A stretch of DNA of 64,000 nt, from contig NZ_JBGCCH010000008.1 of the NCBI RefSeq assembly GCF_041261205.1, positions 186,001 to 250,000 on the forward strand, read 5' to 3'. Of the stretch, positions 53,429-62,128 are shown piece after piece. The stretch comes from Catenulispora sp. MAP5-51. Its GTDB lineage: Bacteria; Actinomycetota; Actinomycetes; Streptomycetales; Catenulisporaceae. The translations under genes were made by a program, and so were the position numbers. Every line of letters starts with the position of its first letter. Within the stretch, counting starts at the first letter, position 1. Below the pieces are notes generated by a model. It saw only the letters and a list, made by a program, of their open reading frames with translations, was not told the origin of the DNA and searched no databases.

Positions 53429-54460
53429 CTATTTCCCCGCCGCGTCGTACCACTTGAGCACGCGCAGGGCTCGGAGCGTGTTCCAGCGGCTCGGTTCGCC
53501 TTCGCCGTCGTCGATTGGGAAGTGCGGCTTGCCCGGATGCGTGTTCTCCAGCCGCCAGCGACCCTGCGCGTCCTGCTTGCCGCGCACCACTTCGATTGCT
53601 TCGGCCACCTGCTCGGTGACCTGCTTGTCGGGCGCGACACCGGCCGCGCGCAGGTAGTCCAAGCCACGTAGCAGGTCGTAGTGCCAGTACGTGGGGTGCG
53701 AGAATTGCGTCCAGGCCGAGGCGACATCGCTCAGCCGGTCCTTCACGATCGGCTCGCCGGTCGACAGCCGCCGGAACATCCGCCGCACCAGCAGGTATTG
53801 CTGCCCCCGCGCCACGGCCTCGGCCACTTCCGGGACGCCGCCCCTGGCCCGGTCGTACTCTGTCAGGCCTTCGAGCACTTCGATGGTGCTGTGGAACGAC
53901 CCCCGAGTGGACCCGTTCTCCTGCTCGCAATTCCAGCCGCCATCGGCCATCTGCTCCCCGAGCAACCGGGTCACGACCGGCGCGACGTCGATGCCGTAAT
54001 ACGCGCCGAGTGCGACGGTGCGCCCGTTGATGCAGGGCTCGACCTCGCCGGAGAAGAACGGCTCGCCGTCGTGCTCCCAGCGCGCGTTCTCATGGACCCG
54101 GGCGACGGCCCGCCGCACCGCGGGATGCCCCGGCTCGACCCCGAACTCCCGCAGCAGCGTCAGACTCCAGGCGATCGAGGTCCATTCGGGGAACAAGGTC
54201 CCCTGGCGCGCCGGATCCATCGACCGCCACCACCGCTCGGCCTCCGGAGAGGAGAACGTCGGCGCATCGCCCGGCCACTTGCCGTCAGGCTGCTGCAACG
54301 CGAGCAACCGCGCACCCCAGCCTTCGTCGGCGACTTTCGCGCGCTCGGCGGCGACCTGCTCTCCGGGCGCCTCGACGAGATCGCGCAGGACCTGCCAGCC
54401 GATCGCGGGGTCGCTGTTCAGGAGCCAGTCGAGGTCCTGTTTTTGAGAGCTGGCGGTCAT
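53429..54460 (-). CDS. Terpene-cyclase/prenyltransferase-toroid-like protein of unknown function
   Basis: The ATG follows AGGAGGACTG. The 343-residue protein contains at least three QW-like repeats (QQPDGKWPGD, QMADGGWNCE, QDAQGRWRLE), the hallmark of alpha/alpha toroid folds in squalene cyclases and prenyltransferases. The catalytic DXDD of squalene-hopene cyclases and the zinc ligands of protein prenyltransferases are not seen, so it is probably not an active cyclase. No signal peptide is present. Its neighbours give no pathway clue. Confidence 0.75.
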   Translation of the reverse strand: MTASSQKQDLDWLLNSDPAIGWQVLRDLVEAPGEQVAAERAKVADEGWGARLLALQQPDGKWPGDAPTFSSPEAERWWRSMDPARQGTLFPEWTSIAWSLTLLREFGVEPGHPAVRRAVARVHENARWEHDGEPFFSGEVEPCINGRTVALGAYYGIDVAPVVTRLLGEQMADGGWNCEQENGSTRGSFHSTIEVLEGLTEYDRARGGVPEVAEAVARGQQYLLVRRMFRRLSTGEPIVKDRLSDVASAWTQFSHPTYWHYDLLRGLDYLRAAGVAPDKQVTEQVAEAIEVVRGKQDAQGRWRLENTHPGKPHFPIDDGEGEPSRWNTLRALRVLKWYDAAGK

Positions 54461-54566
54461 GGCGATCAGTCCTCCTGAGGGCGTGGCGGCCTGCGGTCAT
54501 ACTCGCACGCGCCTCGGACAACCGCGGTGGACGCGCGCTCGTCGAACGGTCCATATATTTGGTGGC

Positions 54567-55112
54567 GTGGTGTCACGGGAGTGGGCGACGGAGGTCGTCG
54601 AGGCGCATCTGGCAACCCTGGAACACCGCGGCGTCGGTGATCGGAGGCTGGTCGTCGTCGGAGCCGAGGAACATCGCCTGGGCTGGTTCGTGTTCATCCA
54701 ATGCGCGCGGTTCGCCCGCACGCGTTCACCTCGCGACCTGCTGGCCGGTCCCGGTTACTACCTGGTGGACGGCGTGGACGGCAGCCTGCACCACATGCAC
54801 GCCACTGCCGACCAGGTCGACGGCGGCTGGATCGAGGACTATCTGGAGGAGGTCCGCGGCATCCAGCGCCCGGACCCGCTGCGGAGCCGTGTGGCCGAAC
54901 TTGTGCGGTCCGGCGAGCGGCTGGCGGCGATCAGCACCGTGCGCGGTGCGGCGGCCGGGCTGAGTCCTGAGTCCGCGATACGTTACGTCGATGCGGTCGC
55001 GGCGGGCGTATCAATCCCCGTCGATGTGGCGGACCTGTTGCCGAAGCACGTGCGGCCGGCATTCGCGGTCCGCAGGCCGGTGACCGGACCGAATCCCGAA
55101 CCGACCCGGTGA
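54567..55112 (+). CDS. YrhB/Imm35-like small protein
   Basis: The first half resembles the YrhB domain found in Imm35-type immunity proteins: EVVEAHLATLE, then LGWFVFIQCARF, DLLAGPGYYLVDGVDGSLH and a Trp-Ile-Glu-Asp-Tyr segment. A second region of about 75 residues (VAELVRSGERLAAISTVRG onward) resembles a small helical domain. A TATATT box at 54554-54559 ends 7 bp before GTG 54567, so the mRNA is probably leaderless; GTG 54570 is an alternative. No polymorphic toxin gene is adjacent. Confidence 0.65.
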   Translation: MVSREWATEVVEAHLATLEHRGVGDRRLVVVGAEEHRLGWFVFIQCARFARTRSPRDLLAGPGYYLVDGVDGSLHHMHATADQVDGGWIEDYLEEVRGIQRPDPLRSRVAELVRSGERLAAISTVRGAAAGLSPESAIRYVDAVAAGVSIPVDVADLLPKHVRPAFAVRRPVTGPNPEPTR

Positions 55113-55187
55113 CCCGGTGACCCGGCGACGCGAGCGCCCCCGTCCCGACGCCGGCCTCGGCACCCGCGCGAGGCCGGCTGGAGCGTG

Positions 55188-55967
55188 CTACTTCACCTCC
55201 GTTCGTCGCACCCGCATCACCCCGAGCACCATCGGCACCCCGATCCACAGCGCCGAGGCCGTCAGGAGCTGGATCCAGTCCTTGCCGGTGATGTCGTGGC
55301 TGTAGAGCGGGGACTGCGCCTGGTTCAGGTCGAACCAGGCCGTCTTGTCCTTCGAGCCGGAGCCGAAGAAGGCGCTGAACATGTTGGGCACCACGAAGGC
55401 CACCAGGATTGCCGCGGCTGTGACCAGTAGGGCCATCCCGAGTGCCATGCCCAGCAGCAGCCAGCTGATCAGGACCAGGGTCACCTCGCCCGACACCTGG
55501 CCGGCGAAGGCCCAGCTGCCGTGGCCGCCGCGCAGCCAGATGCCCAGGAGGTTGCCGGCGACCGAGGTCAGCAGCATCAGGGCTGTCAGTCCGGCGCCCA
55601 GGGCCAGTGCCGCGACCACCTTCGCGGTCAGTACCCGGCCGCGCTTGGGTTCCAGGACGAAGGTGGTCAGGCCGGTGCGCTGGCTCCACTCGCTGGTCAT
55701 GGTGAGGATGCCCAGGATCGGCAGGAGGAGTTTCTCAGGGGTCGAGGTGAAGTCGACGAACTTGGCGTAGTTCAGGTCCTTCGCCGACATCGTGCCCACC
55801 ATGACCGCCGCCACGATCGGCGTGGCCGCGACCAGCGTGAGCAGCAGCCAGCGTCCCGCGCGGGTGTCGGTGAGCTTGCGGAGTTCGGTGCGGACCAGGC
55901 GGCCGAAGGGGATCGGGGAGCGTGCCCGGTCGACCGGGGTGATCCGGGTGACGGTGGCGGTGGTCAT
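55188..55967 (-). CDS. ABC-2 type exporter permease
   Basis: This 259-residue membrane protein has about six hydrophobic segments (for example WLLLTLVAATPIVAAVMVG, VVAALALGAGLTALMLL, LVLISWLLLGMALGMALLV and LLTASALWIGVPMVLGVM). The N-terminus ahead of the first segment has the cytoplasmic ABC-2 helix RLVRTELRKLTDTRAGRW. Its ATG overlaps the ATPase stop by 4 bp, so they form a two-gene exporter unit. Location after a two-component system suggests the exporter responds to a membrane-active compound. The substrate is unknown. Confidence 0.9.
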   Translation of the reverse strand: MTTATVTRITPVDRARSPIPFGRLVRTELRKLTDTRAGRWLLLTLVAATPIVAAVMVGTMSAKDLNYAKFVDFTSTPEKLLLPILGILTMTSEWSQRTGLTTFVLEPKRGRVLTAKVVAALALGAGLTALMLLTSVAGNLLGIWLRGGHGSWAFAGQVSGEVTLVLISWLLLGMALGMALLVTAAAILVAFVVPNMFSAFFGSGSKDKTAWFDLNQAQSPLYSHDITGKDWIQLLTASALWIGVPMVLGVMRVRRTEVK

Positions 55968-56878
55968 GACCTCGCGTCCTCTCGTGCGTCCTCGGCGGTC
56001 AGCCGCAGGAACAGCTGCTCCAGTCCGGCGTCGTCGGCGGTCCGCAGCTCGCGCAGGGTGATGCCGGCCGCGCCGGCGATGTCGGCGATGTGCTCGGCTT
56101 CGGCGGTGACGGTGAAGCCGCCCTCGCCGGTGGCGGTGAAGGACAGCCCGGCCGCGCGCATCGCGGTGGCCAGCCCTTCGTCGTCGGTGCTGCGGACGGC
56201 CACGCCGCTGCCGGCCAGCAGGTCGTTCTTGCTCCCCTGCGCCACGATCCGGCCGCGTCCGATCACCACCAGGTTGTCGGCGACGACCTCGATCTCGTGC
56301 AGCAGGTGCGAGGAGAGCAGGACGCTGCCGCCGGTGCCCGCGAATTCCTTGAGCAGGGTTCGCATCCAGTGGATGCCGGCCGGGTCCAGGCCGTTGGCGG
56401 GTTCGTCCAGGATCAGGACCCTGGGATCGCCGAGCAGTGCGTGCGCGACGCCGAGCCGTTGCCGCATCCCCAGCGAGTACGTGCCGGTTCGGCGGCGGGC
56501 CTCGGTGGCGGTGAGCCCGACCTTCTCGACCATCTCCTCGGCCCGGCCGGCGGGCAGGCCCATCATCAGCGCGCCGAGCCGGAGCACCTCCAGGCCGGTG
56601 CGTCCGCTGTGCTGCGCGGAGGCGTCGAGCAGCACCCCGACTCGCCGCCCGGGGTTGACCAGCTCGGTGTAGTGCCGGCCCAGCACCGTGGCCGAGCCGC
56701 CGGTGGGCCGGGTCAGCCCGACGAGCATGCGCAGGGTGGTGGACTTCCCGGCGCCGTTCGGGCCGAGGAATCCGGTGATCGAGCCCGGCAGCACGTCGAA
56801 GGAGACCGAGTCGACGGCCCGCGTGCCGCGGTAGTCCTTGCTGAGATCCGCGACTCTGATCGCGGCTGAGGTGTTCAT
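55964..56878 (-). CDS. ABC transporter ATP-binding protein
   Basis: This 304-residue protein has Walker A (LGPNGAGKSTT), signature (YSLGMRQRLGVAHALLG), Walker B (VLILDEPANGLDP) and switch His (SSHLLHE). A C-terminal domain of about 80 residues follows, as in ATPases of antibiotic exporters of the DrrA/CcmA type. It pairs with the overlapping permease gene. The response regulator stop is 86 bp upstream, consistent with one operon. Confidence 0.95.
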   Translation of the reverse strand: MNTSAAIRVADLSKDYRGTRAVDSVSFDVLPGSITGFLGPNGAGKSTTLRMLVGLTRPTGGSATVLGRHYTELVNPGRRVGVLLDASAQHSGRTGLEVLRLGALMMGLPAGRAEEMVEKVGLTATEARRRTGTYSLGMRQRLGVAHALLGDPRVLILDEPANGLDPAGIHWMRTLLKEFAGTGGSVLLSSHLLHEIEVVADNLVVIGRGRIVAQGSKNDLLAGSGVAVRSTDDEGLATAMRAAGLSFTATGEGGFTVTAEAEHIADIAGAAGITLRELRTADDAGLEQLFLRLTAEDAREDARS

Positions 56879-56964
56879 GCCTTCAGCCTTCGCCCAGAGC
56901 GCCTTCCGGTCGTCCGAGCGGGAACGTAACTTCGCGCTGCGCCGTCGGCGGTACTCCGGAGCGA

Positions 56965-57624
56965 TCAGGAAGTACTTACCAGCCCGGACTGGTAGGCGAA
57001 CACCACAAGCTGCGCCCGGTCCCGCGCATGCAGCTTCACCATGGCCCGGCTGACGTGCGTCCGCGCGGTCGCCGGGCTGACCACCAGCTCCGCGGCGATC
57101 TCCTCGTTGCTCATCCCGAGCGCGGCCAGCCCCACCACTTCGCGTTCGCGGTCGGTGAGCAGGTTCATCGTCGCCGGGACCAGCGTCGGTCGGCCCGGCT
57201 TGGCGGTGAACTCGGCGATCAGCCGCCGCGTGACGCTCGGCGACAGCAGCGCCTCCCCGGCCGCCACTTCGCGGACGGCGCGCACCAGATCGACCGGCTC
57301 GGTGTGCTTCACCAGGAAGCCGCTGACCCCCGAGCGCAGCGCCTCGAAGACGTACTCGTCGAGCTCGAAGGTCGTCAGCACGATGATGCGCACGCCGGCC
57401 AGCGCCGGGTCCCCGCAGATCCGCCGGGACGCGGCCAGCCCGTCCAGGCCGGGCATGCGGATGTCCATCAGCATCACGTCCGGCCGTGCCGAGCCGGCCA
57501 GCCCCAGCGCGGCCTCGCCGTCGTCGGCGTGGCCGACCACGGTCATGTCGTCCTCGGCGTCGAGGATCATCGCGAAGCCGGCGCGGACCAGGGACTGGTC
57601 GTCGGCGAGTGCCACCCGGATCAT
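56965..57624 (-). CDS. NarL/FixJ-type response regulator
   Basis: This 219-residue protein has a receiver domain (VALADDQSLVRAGFA, phospho-acceptor Asp in VMLMDIRMPGLDG, Thr/Lys switch residues in VLTTF and FLVKH) and a LuxR-type helix-turn-helix (LTDREREVVGLAALGMSNEEIAAEL). The ATG overlaps the kinase stop by 4 bp. It should be phosphorylated by the adjacent kinase and regulate the exporter genes downstream. Confidence 0.96.
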   Translation of the reverse strand: MIRVALADDQSLVRAGFAMILDAEDDMTVVGHADDGEAALGLAGSARPDVMLMDIRMPGLDGLAASRRICGDPALAGVRIIVLTTFELDEYVFEALRSGVSGFLVKHTEPVDLVRAVREVAAGEALLSPSVTRRLIAEFTAKPGRPTLVPATMNLLTDREREVVGLAALGMSNEEIAAELVVSPATARTHVSRAMVKLHARDRAQLVVFAYQSGLVSTS

Positions 57625-58781
57625 GAGCGTGCCTCTCCATCCCAGCTGGCGCGGACGAGGAACCCGCCGCGCGCGGTACGGCCGGCGTGGAAGACGCCGC
57701 CGGTGGACGTGACGCGTTCGCGCATGCCGCGGATCCCGACTCCGGTGCCGCTGCTTGTGGTTCTGGCCGGGGCGGTCGGCCCGGCATCGCTGATCTCGAC
57801 ACACAGCCCCGCCCCGCCGATCGCGACCACCTCGACCCGGGCCCGCCGCGCCTGCGAATGCCTGATGACGTTGGTCAACGACTCCTGCACCACGCGGTAC
57901 GCCGCGGTACCCACCGCTGGTGACAAATCCGGCGCCGGACCCTCGGCGACCACCTCGACCCGGAGTCCCGAGGCGGCCACCGATTCCGCCAGCCGCGCGA
58001 TCTGCCCCACCCCCGGCGCCGGTGCCCTGTCAGCCTGCTGCGATTCGTCGCGAAGCACCGAGAGCATCGCCCCCAACTCCTCCAGGACCTCGCCGCTGGC
58101 CCGGCGGATGGCGACCAGCGCCTCGGCGGCCGCCTGCGGTCGGCGCTCGATCACGTGCGCCGCGGCCGCCGCCTGCACGTTGATCGTCGCCATTCCGTGC
58201 GCGACGCTGTCGTGCAGGTCGCGGGCGATGCGCAGCCGCTCCTCGGCGACCCGGCGCAGCGCCACCTCTTCCTGCGTCAGCTCCAGGAACCGCGCCCGCT
58301 CGCGCAGGGCCCGCAGCCGCTCGCGGCGGTCGCGCAGCGCGTCGCCGCACAGGATCGCCGCGGCCGACCAGCCCAGGAAGATCAGCGGCAGGACCAGGCC
58401 CGAGGAGCCGACCACCACCGCGGCCAGGGTCAGCGCGGCGAGCATGGCGCCGGCCCAGCCCAGCGCGGTCCGGCGGCTGGTCCGCCAGCTCACGCCGGCC
58501 AGCGAGATCCAGCCGACGGTCCAGATCGGGCCGTCCGGATACCGCCGCGCGATCTCGACGCACAGCACGAGCGTCGCGATGCCCGCCGCCAAATGGGGGC
58601 GTCGGCGGATCGACGCCATGGAGACACCGGCGGCCACCAGAAGCACGTACTGCACCGCGTCGGCGGACCGGTCGTCCGGTCCCGCCGAGATGTGCGCGGA
58701 GATCACCACCAGTACGGCCGTCGCGATGGCGCCGACCAGCACGTCGGGCAGCCAGTCGGCGGTGACCTGCGGATGGACCAT
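57621..58781 (-). CDS. NarL-type sensor histidine kinase (HisKA_3)
   Basis: This 386-residue protein has about four to five N-terminal membrane segments and no sizeable extracellular loop, as in DesK-like or bacitracin-type sensors. The HisKA_3 dimerisation motif RIARDLHDSVAHGMATI carries the phospho-acceptor His. The ATPase has AYRVVQESLTNVIRHSQA (N box) and GTGVGIRGMRERV (G box). It is the first gene of the kinase, regulator, ATPase, permease operon. Confidence 0.95.
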   Translation of the reverse strand: MVHPQVTADWLPDVLVGAIATAVLVVISAHISAGPDDRSADAVQYVLLVAAGVSMASIRRRPHLAAGIATLVLCVEIARRYPDGPIWTVGWISLAGVSWRTSRRTALGWAGAMLAALTLAAVVVGSSGLVLPLIFLGWSAAAILCGDALRDRRERLRALRERARFLELTQEEVALRRVAEERLRIARDLHDSVAHGMATINVQAAAAAHVIERRPQAAAEALVAIRRASGEVLEELGAMLSVLRDESQQADRAPAPGVGQIARLAESVAASGLRVEVVAEGPAPDLSPAVGTAAYRVVQESLTNVIRHSQARRARVEVVAIGGAGLCVEISDAGPTAPARTTSSGTGVGIRGMRERVTSTGGVFHAGRTARGGFLVRASWDGEARS

Positions 58782-58981
58782 GCTTCCACGCTAGGCGCCA
58801 GGCCGTCCGCGACACGTCCTACCAGGGCAGCAACTGCGATATACGCCCCTCGAAGTACTGCTGCCGCATCCCGGAGTAGTACCTGAAGCCGGCTCACAAA
58901 CAGCAACAGCGAAGGGGCGCCAGGCATATCAGTGCACGCAGACTCGAAGGTGGAAAAGCAACCCAGTACCGAGGAGGACTC

Positions 58982-59839
58982 TTGTCGGCGGCGACCCGCA
59001 TCAGCCCTCAGCGATGGTCCGAAGTCCGCGCCGCCATCCAGGACGTCGGCGAGCGCTTCGGCCACCTGGTCCTGTCCAGCGACCCCGCGGCGATGGCCAC
59101 CGCGGACTGGACCGTCGCCGACACCGCGGCCCACGTGGCGGCGATCGCGTGGCAGTACACGTCGTTGGTGGTTTCCTACGACACCGAGCGCCCCATCGAC
59201 GGAGTGCGCGACCTCCTCCTGGGCACCACCGTCGACAACATCCACACCGGCCTGAACGAGGCGATGCGGCGCAACTTCACGCAGCGCGACCCCGAAGCGC
59301 TGGTGGCGACCCTGCGATCCTCGATCGCCGAGGTGCTGGCGCTGACCCGGGACGCCGATCCGGCCTCGACGGTGGTCTGGCTCGGCGGCGCGAGCCTGCC
59401 GCGTGCCGGGCTGCTGGCGCATCTGACCAACGAGATGCTGCTGCACGGCCGGGACATCGCGCGGGCGATGGGGACACCGTGGCCGATCCCGCAGGAGCAG
59501 GCGGCGCTCTTCTTCGACCTGTTCATCGTCGAGATCATCCGCAACGGCGTCGGCGTGCTGCTGGACACCGGCCGGCCGCCGCGCCCGGGGCGGATCGCCG
59601 TGGAGTTCCGTTCGGCGTACACCACGCCGGTGGCGATCGTCGTCACGGACGGGGTGGTGTCGGTGGAGGAGCCGGGGCGGGATGTGGACGTGCGCCTGTC
59701 CTTCCAGCCGGCCGCGCTGAATCTGATGCTGTTCCACCACGTGGGGCGCCTCCGGACGGTGCTCGGCGGCGGTGTGCGGGCGTGGGGGCGGCGGCCGTGG
59801 CTGCTTCCGGCCTTTCTGCGAAAGGTCCGCCTGCCCTGA
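58982..59839 (+). CDS. DinB/maleylpyruvate-isomerase-type protein with SCP2-like C-terminus
   Basis: The TTG start is supported by GAGGAGG seven bases upstream. The 285-residue protein has an N-terminal four-helix part typical of the mycothiol-dependent maleylpyruvate isomerase/DinB group (DPAAMATADWTVADTAAHVA, with the usual metal-ligand His region AAHVAAI and MLLHGRDIARAMG). The C-terminal 90 residues (RIAVEFRSAYTTPVAIVVTDG, VDVRLSFQPAALNLMLFHHVG) fit an SCP2 sterol-carrier-like fold. Such proteins are often mycothiol-linked thiol transferases. It lies ahead of the enediyne genes but is separated from them by a hairpin and 285 bp. Confidence 0.75.
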   Translation: MSAATRISPQRWSEVRAAIQDVGERFGHLVLSSDPAAMATADWTVADTAAHVAAIAWQYTSLVVSYDTERPIDGVRDLLLGTTVDNIHTGLNEAMRRNFTQRDPEALVATLRSSIAEVLALTRDADPASTVVWLGGASLPRAGLLAHLTNEMLLHGRDIARAMGTPWPIPQEQAALFFDLFIVEIIRNGVGVLLDTGRPPRPGRIAVEFRSAYTTPVAIVVTDGVVSVEEPGRDVDVRLSFQPAALNLMLFHHVGRLRTVLGGGVRAWGRRPWLLPAFLRKVRLP

Positions 59840-59868
59840 GCTGAATGGGTTTCAGCGGTTTCCGTTGA

Positions 59869-59894
59869 GGCGGCGCCTGTCCCGGGGCGCCGCC
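59869..59894 (+). terminator. GC-rich hairpin after the DinB-like gene
   Basis: GGCGGCGCC (59869-59877) and GGCGCCGCC (59886-59894) form a perfect 9-bp stem with an 8-nt loop, 29 bp after the stop codon. It probably separates the DinB-like gene from the enediyne operon. Confidence 0.5.
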
Positions 59895-60036
59895 ATTCGG
59901 CGTTTCCCGGAGCCCTTATAACGGTGCGTAGCCGAGCAATCCCAGAGAAGTAACCAGGGATCTCCCGACGCATGCTGGGGATAAAGGCGGGCTTCCTCTG
60001 CTGCGGCAAGACCATGACGTCGTCTTGTCCATTGTC

Positions 60037-60050
60037 GTGTTTGAAAACAC
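60037..60050. promoter_or_regulatory. GTGTTT-GA-AAACAC palindrome upstream of unbV
   Basis: The perfect 6-bp arms lie 75 bp before the unbV ATG, in an unusually AT-rich part of the 285-bp gap 59840-60124. The region should hold the promoter of the unbV-unbU-pksE operon, and the palindrome is a candidate operator. A GAAGAGGAG ribosome site lies just before the ATG. No known riboswitch was recognised here. Confidence 0.4.
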
Positions 60051-60124
60051 TGGCCCACCGAGTCCATGTGCCCACGTACGGATCCTGATAGCCGCGATCT
60101 GTTGATGGAGAAGAGGAGTAGGGA

Positions 60125-62128
60125 ATGGCGTTCTCCGAACGTCTTCGCAGACTGGTTCCCGGCGTCACGGCGCTGATTCTCGGAATCGTCATGGTCTTCG
60201 TTTCGAATGTCCCGGTCCAGGCCAGCGGCGGCGACGCGGTCGCCAAACAGTTCTCCTTCCAGGAGATGCCGATCGCCTATCCACCCGGATACGACAGCCT
60301 GCCCCAGCAGAGCGTCCGCCAGGTGAACCCGGCCTATTACAAGATCCGGTCCTGGATCTCCTCGGTCGGGGCCGGCGTCGCCATCAACGACCTGACCGGG
60401 CACGGCAAGGCCGACGGGATGTGCATCGTCGACACCCGGACCGACAAGGTGGTGGTGACCTACACGCCGACCGCCGCGGCCGCCGACCGGTTCACCCCCT
60501 TCACCCTGGAGCCGGCGCCGCTGCCTTATGACAGCTCCTCGATGGCGCCGATGGGCTGCACCCCCGGCGACTTCAACGGCGACGGCCGGATGGACCTGCT
60601 GGTCAGCTACTGGGGCCGCACGCCGGTGCTGTTCCTGGCCAAGTCCGACACCGCCGACGCCTCCGCGCTGTCGCCGGAGTCCTACAAGCCGGTGGAACTG
60701 GTGCCCGCGGCCAGCCCCGACGGCAAGTACCACGGCCCGCAGTGGAACACCAACGCCATCGCCGTCGGCGACTTCGCCGGCCAGGGCCACCCGGACATCA
60801 TCGTCGGCAACTACTTCCCGAACTCCGCGGTGCTGGACCCCAAGGGGCAGAAGAACGTCCAGATGCCCAACAGCCTGTCCAGCGCCAACAACGGCGGCGG
60901 CGCGCACGTGCTGCGCTGGGTGAGCGCGGCCTCCGGCACCGACCCCGCAGCCAGCTATGTCGAGGACTCCGACGCCATCCCGTTCGCGAACTCCGCGGGC
61001 TGGACGCTGGCCATCGCCTCGGCCGACCTCACCGGTGACGGGCTGCCGGACGTCTACATAGCCAACGACTTCGGGCACGCCTTCGTTTTGCACAACGTCT
61101 CGGACGGCAAGACCATCAAGTTCTCCACCGTCTTCGGCAAGCGCACCGCGACCACCCCGAAGTCCTTCGTGATGGGCAACGGATCGTTCAAGGGCATGGG
61201 CGTGGACTTCGCCGACGTGAACGACAACGGCCGCTTCGACGCCATGGTCTCCAACATCACCACCGCCTGGGGTCTGGAGGAGAGCAACTTCCTGTGGATC
61301 AACCAGGCCAAGTCCGGTGCGGAGATGAAGAAGGACCTGGACGACGGCTACGCGCCGTTCACGCAGGACGCCCAGCAGTACGGCGTGGCGTGGACCGGCT
61401 GGTGCTGGGACACCAAGATGGCCGACTTCACCAACAGCGGCAAGCCGGAGATCCTGCAGGCCGACGGCTTCGTCAAGGGCGACATCGACCGGTGGCCGTG
61501 GCTGCAGGAGATGGCCATGATGAACGACGACCTGCTGTCGAACCCCGCGATGTGGCCGAACGTCGGGCCCGGCGACGACATCGCCGGCGACCAGTCCATG
61601 GCCTTCTACGCGCCCAACTCCAGCGGCAAGTACGTGAACGTCAGCAAGCAGCTGGGGCTGGCCGTCCCGACCCCGACCCGCGGCATCGCCACCGGCGACA
61701 CCACCGGCACCGGCCGGCTGGACTTCGCGATCTCCCGCCAGTTCGGCGCCCCGGCGTTCTACGCCAACACCGAGACCGACCTCGGCGACTACCTGAACCT
61801 GAACCTGGTGCGCCCCTCTACCGAGGCACAGACAGACGGCCAGACCGGCACCGGGCTGGAAGGCGCCGGCACCCCGGCGTACGGCGCGACGGTGACGGTG
61901 ACCGGCGGCGGCAAGACCCAAATCTCCCAACTCGACGGCGGCAGCGGCCACACCGGCAAGCGCAGCTTCGACGTGCACTTCGGCCTCGGCATGTACATGG
62001 GCCCGGTCCGGGTGCACCTGCAGTGGCGTGACACCCAGGGCCTGCTGCACACCCAGGACATGCAACTCCCCGAGGGCAGCCACACCCTGATGCTGTCCGG
62101 CAACGCCCAGGAGGTTCCGGCGAAATGA
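60125..62128 (+). CDS. unbV: Enediyne-locus secreted protein UnbV (FG-GAP repeats and ASPIC/UnbV domain)
   Basis: The 667-residue precursor has an N-terminal signal or anchor (RRLVPGVTALILGIVMVF, possible cleavage near VQASG). Several calcium-loop-like FG-GAP repeats follow: DFNGDGRMDLLV, DFAGQGHPDIIV, DLTGDGLPDVYIAND, DVNDNGRFDAMVSN, DTTGTGRLDFAIS. The C-terminus carries the ASPIC_UnbV signature (GATVTVTGGGKTQ, LDGGSGHTGKRS, VHFGLG). unbV-type genes form part of the conserved five-gene set of enediyne loci, where the protein is thought to be exported; its exact role is not settled. It overlaps unbU by 4 bp (ATGA). Confidence 0.92.
   Translation: MAFSERLRRLVPGVTALILGIVMVFVSNVPVQASGGDAVAKQFSFQEMPIAYPPGYDSLPQQSVRQVNPAYYKIRSWISSVGAGVAINDLTGHGKADGMCIVDTRTDKVVVTYTPTAAAADRFTPFTLEPAPLPYDSSSMAPMGCTPGDFNGDGRMDLLVSYWGRTPVLFLAKSDTADASALSPESYKPVELVPAASPDGKYHGPQWNTNAIAVGDFAGQGHPDIIVGNYFPNSAVLDPKGQKNVQMPNSLSSANNGGGAHVLRWVSAASGTDPAASYVEDSDAIPFANSAGWTLAIASADLTGDGLPDVYIANDFGHAFVLHNVSDGKTIKFSTVFGKRTATTPKSFVMGNGSFKGMGVDFADVNDNGRFDAMVSNITTAWGLEESNFLWINQAKSGAEMKKDLDDGYAPFTQDAQQYGVAWTGWCWDTKMADFTNSGKPEILQADGFVKGDIDRWPWLQEMAMMNDDLLSNPAMWPNVGPGDDIAGDQSMAFYAPNSSGKYVNVSKQLGLAVPTPTRGIATGDTTGTGRLDFAISRQFGAPAFYANTETDLGDYLNLNLVRPSTEAQTDGQTGTGLEGAGTPAYGATVTVTGGGKTQISQLDGGSGHTGKRSFDVHFGLGMYMGPVRVHLQWRDTQGLLHTQDMQLPEGSHTLMLSGNAQEVPAK

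Noticed and set aside
59920-60000. Possible riboswitch upstream of unbV
   Set aside because: The bases show short pairings but do not match the conserved cores of the c-di-AMP, SAM, cobalamin or glycine classes that I checked by eye.
59852-62083. A 743-codon minus-strand open frame opposite unbV
   Set aside because: The plus-strand reading has FG-GAP and UnbV motifs, a signal peptide and a ribosome site; the minus frame has none.
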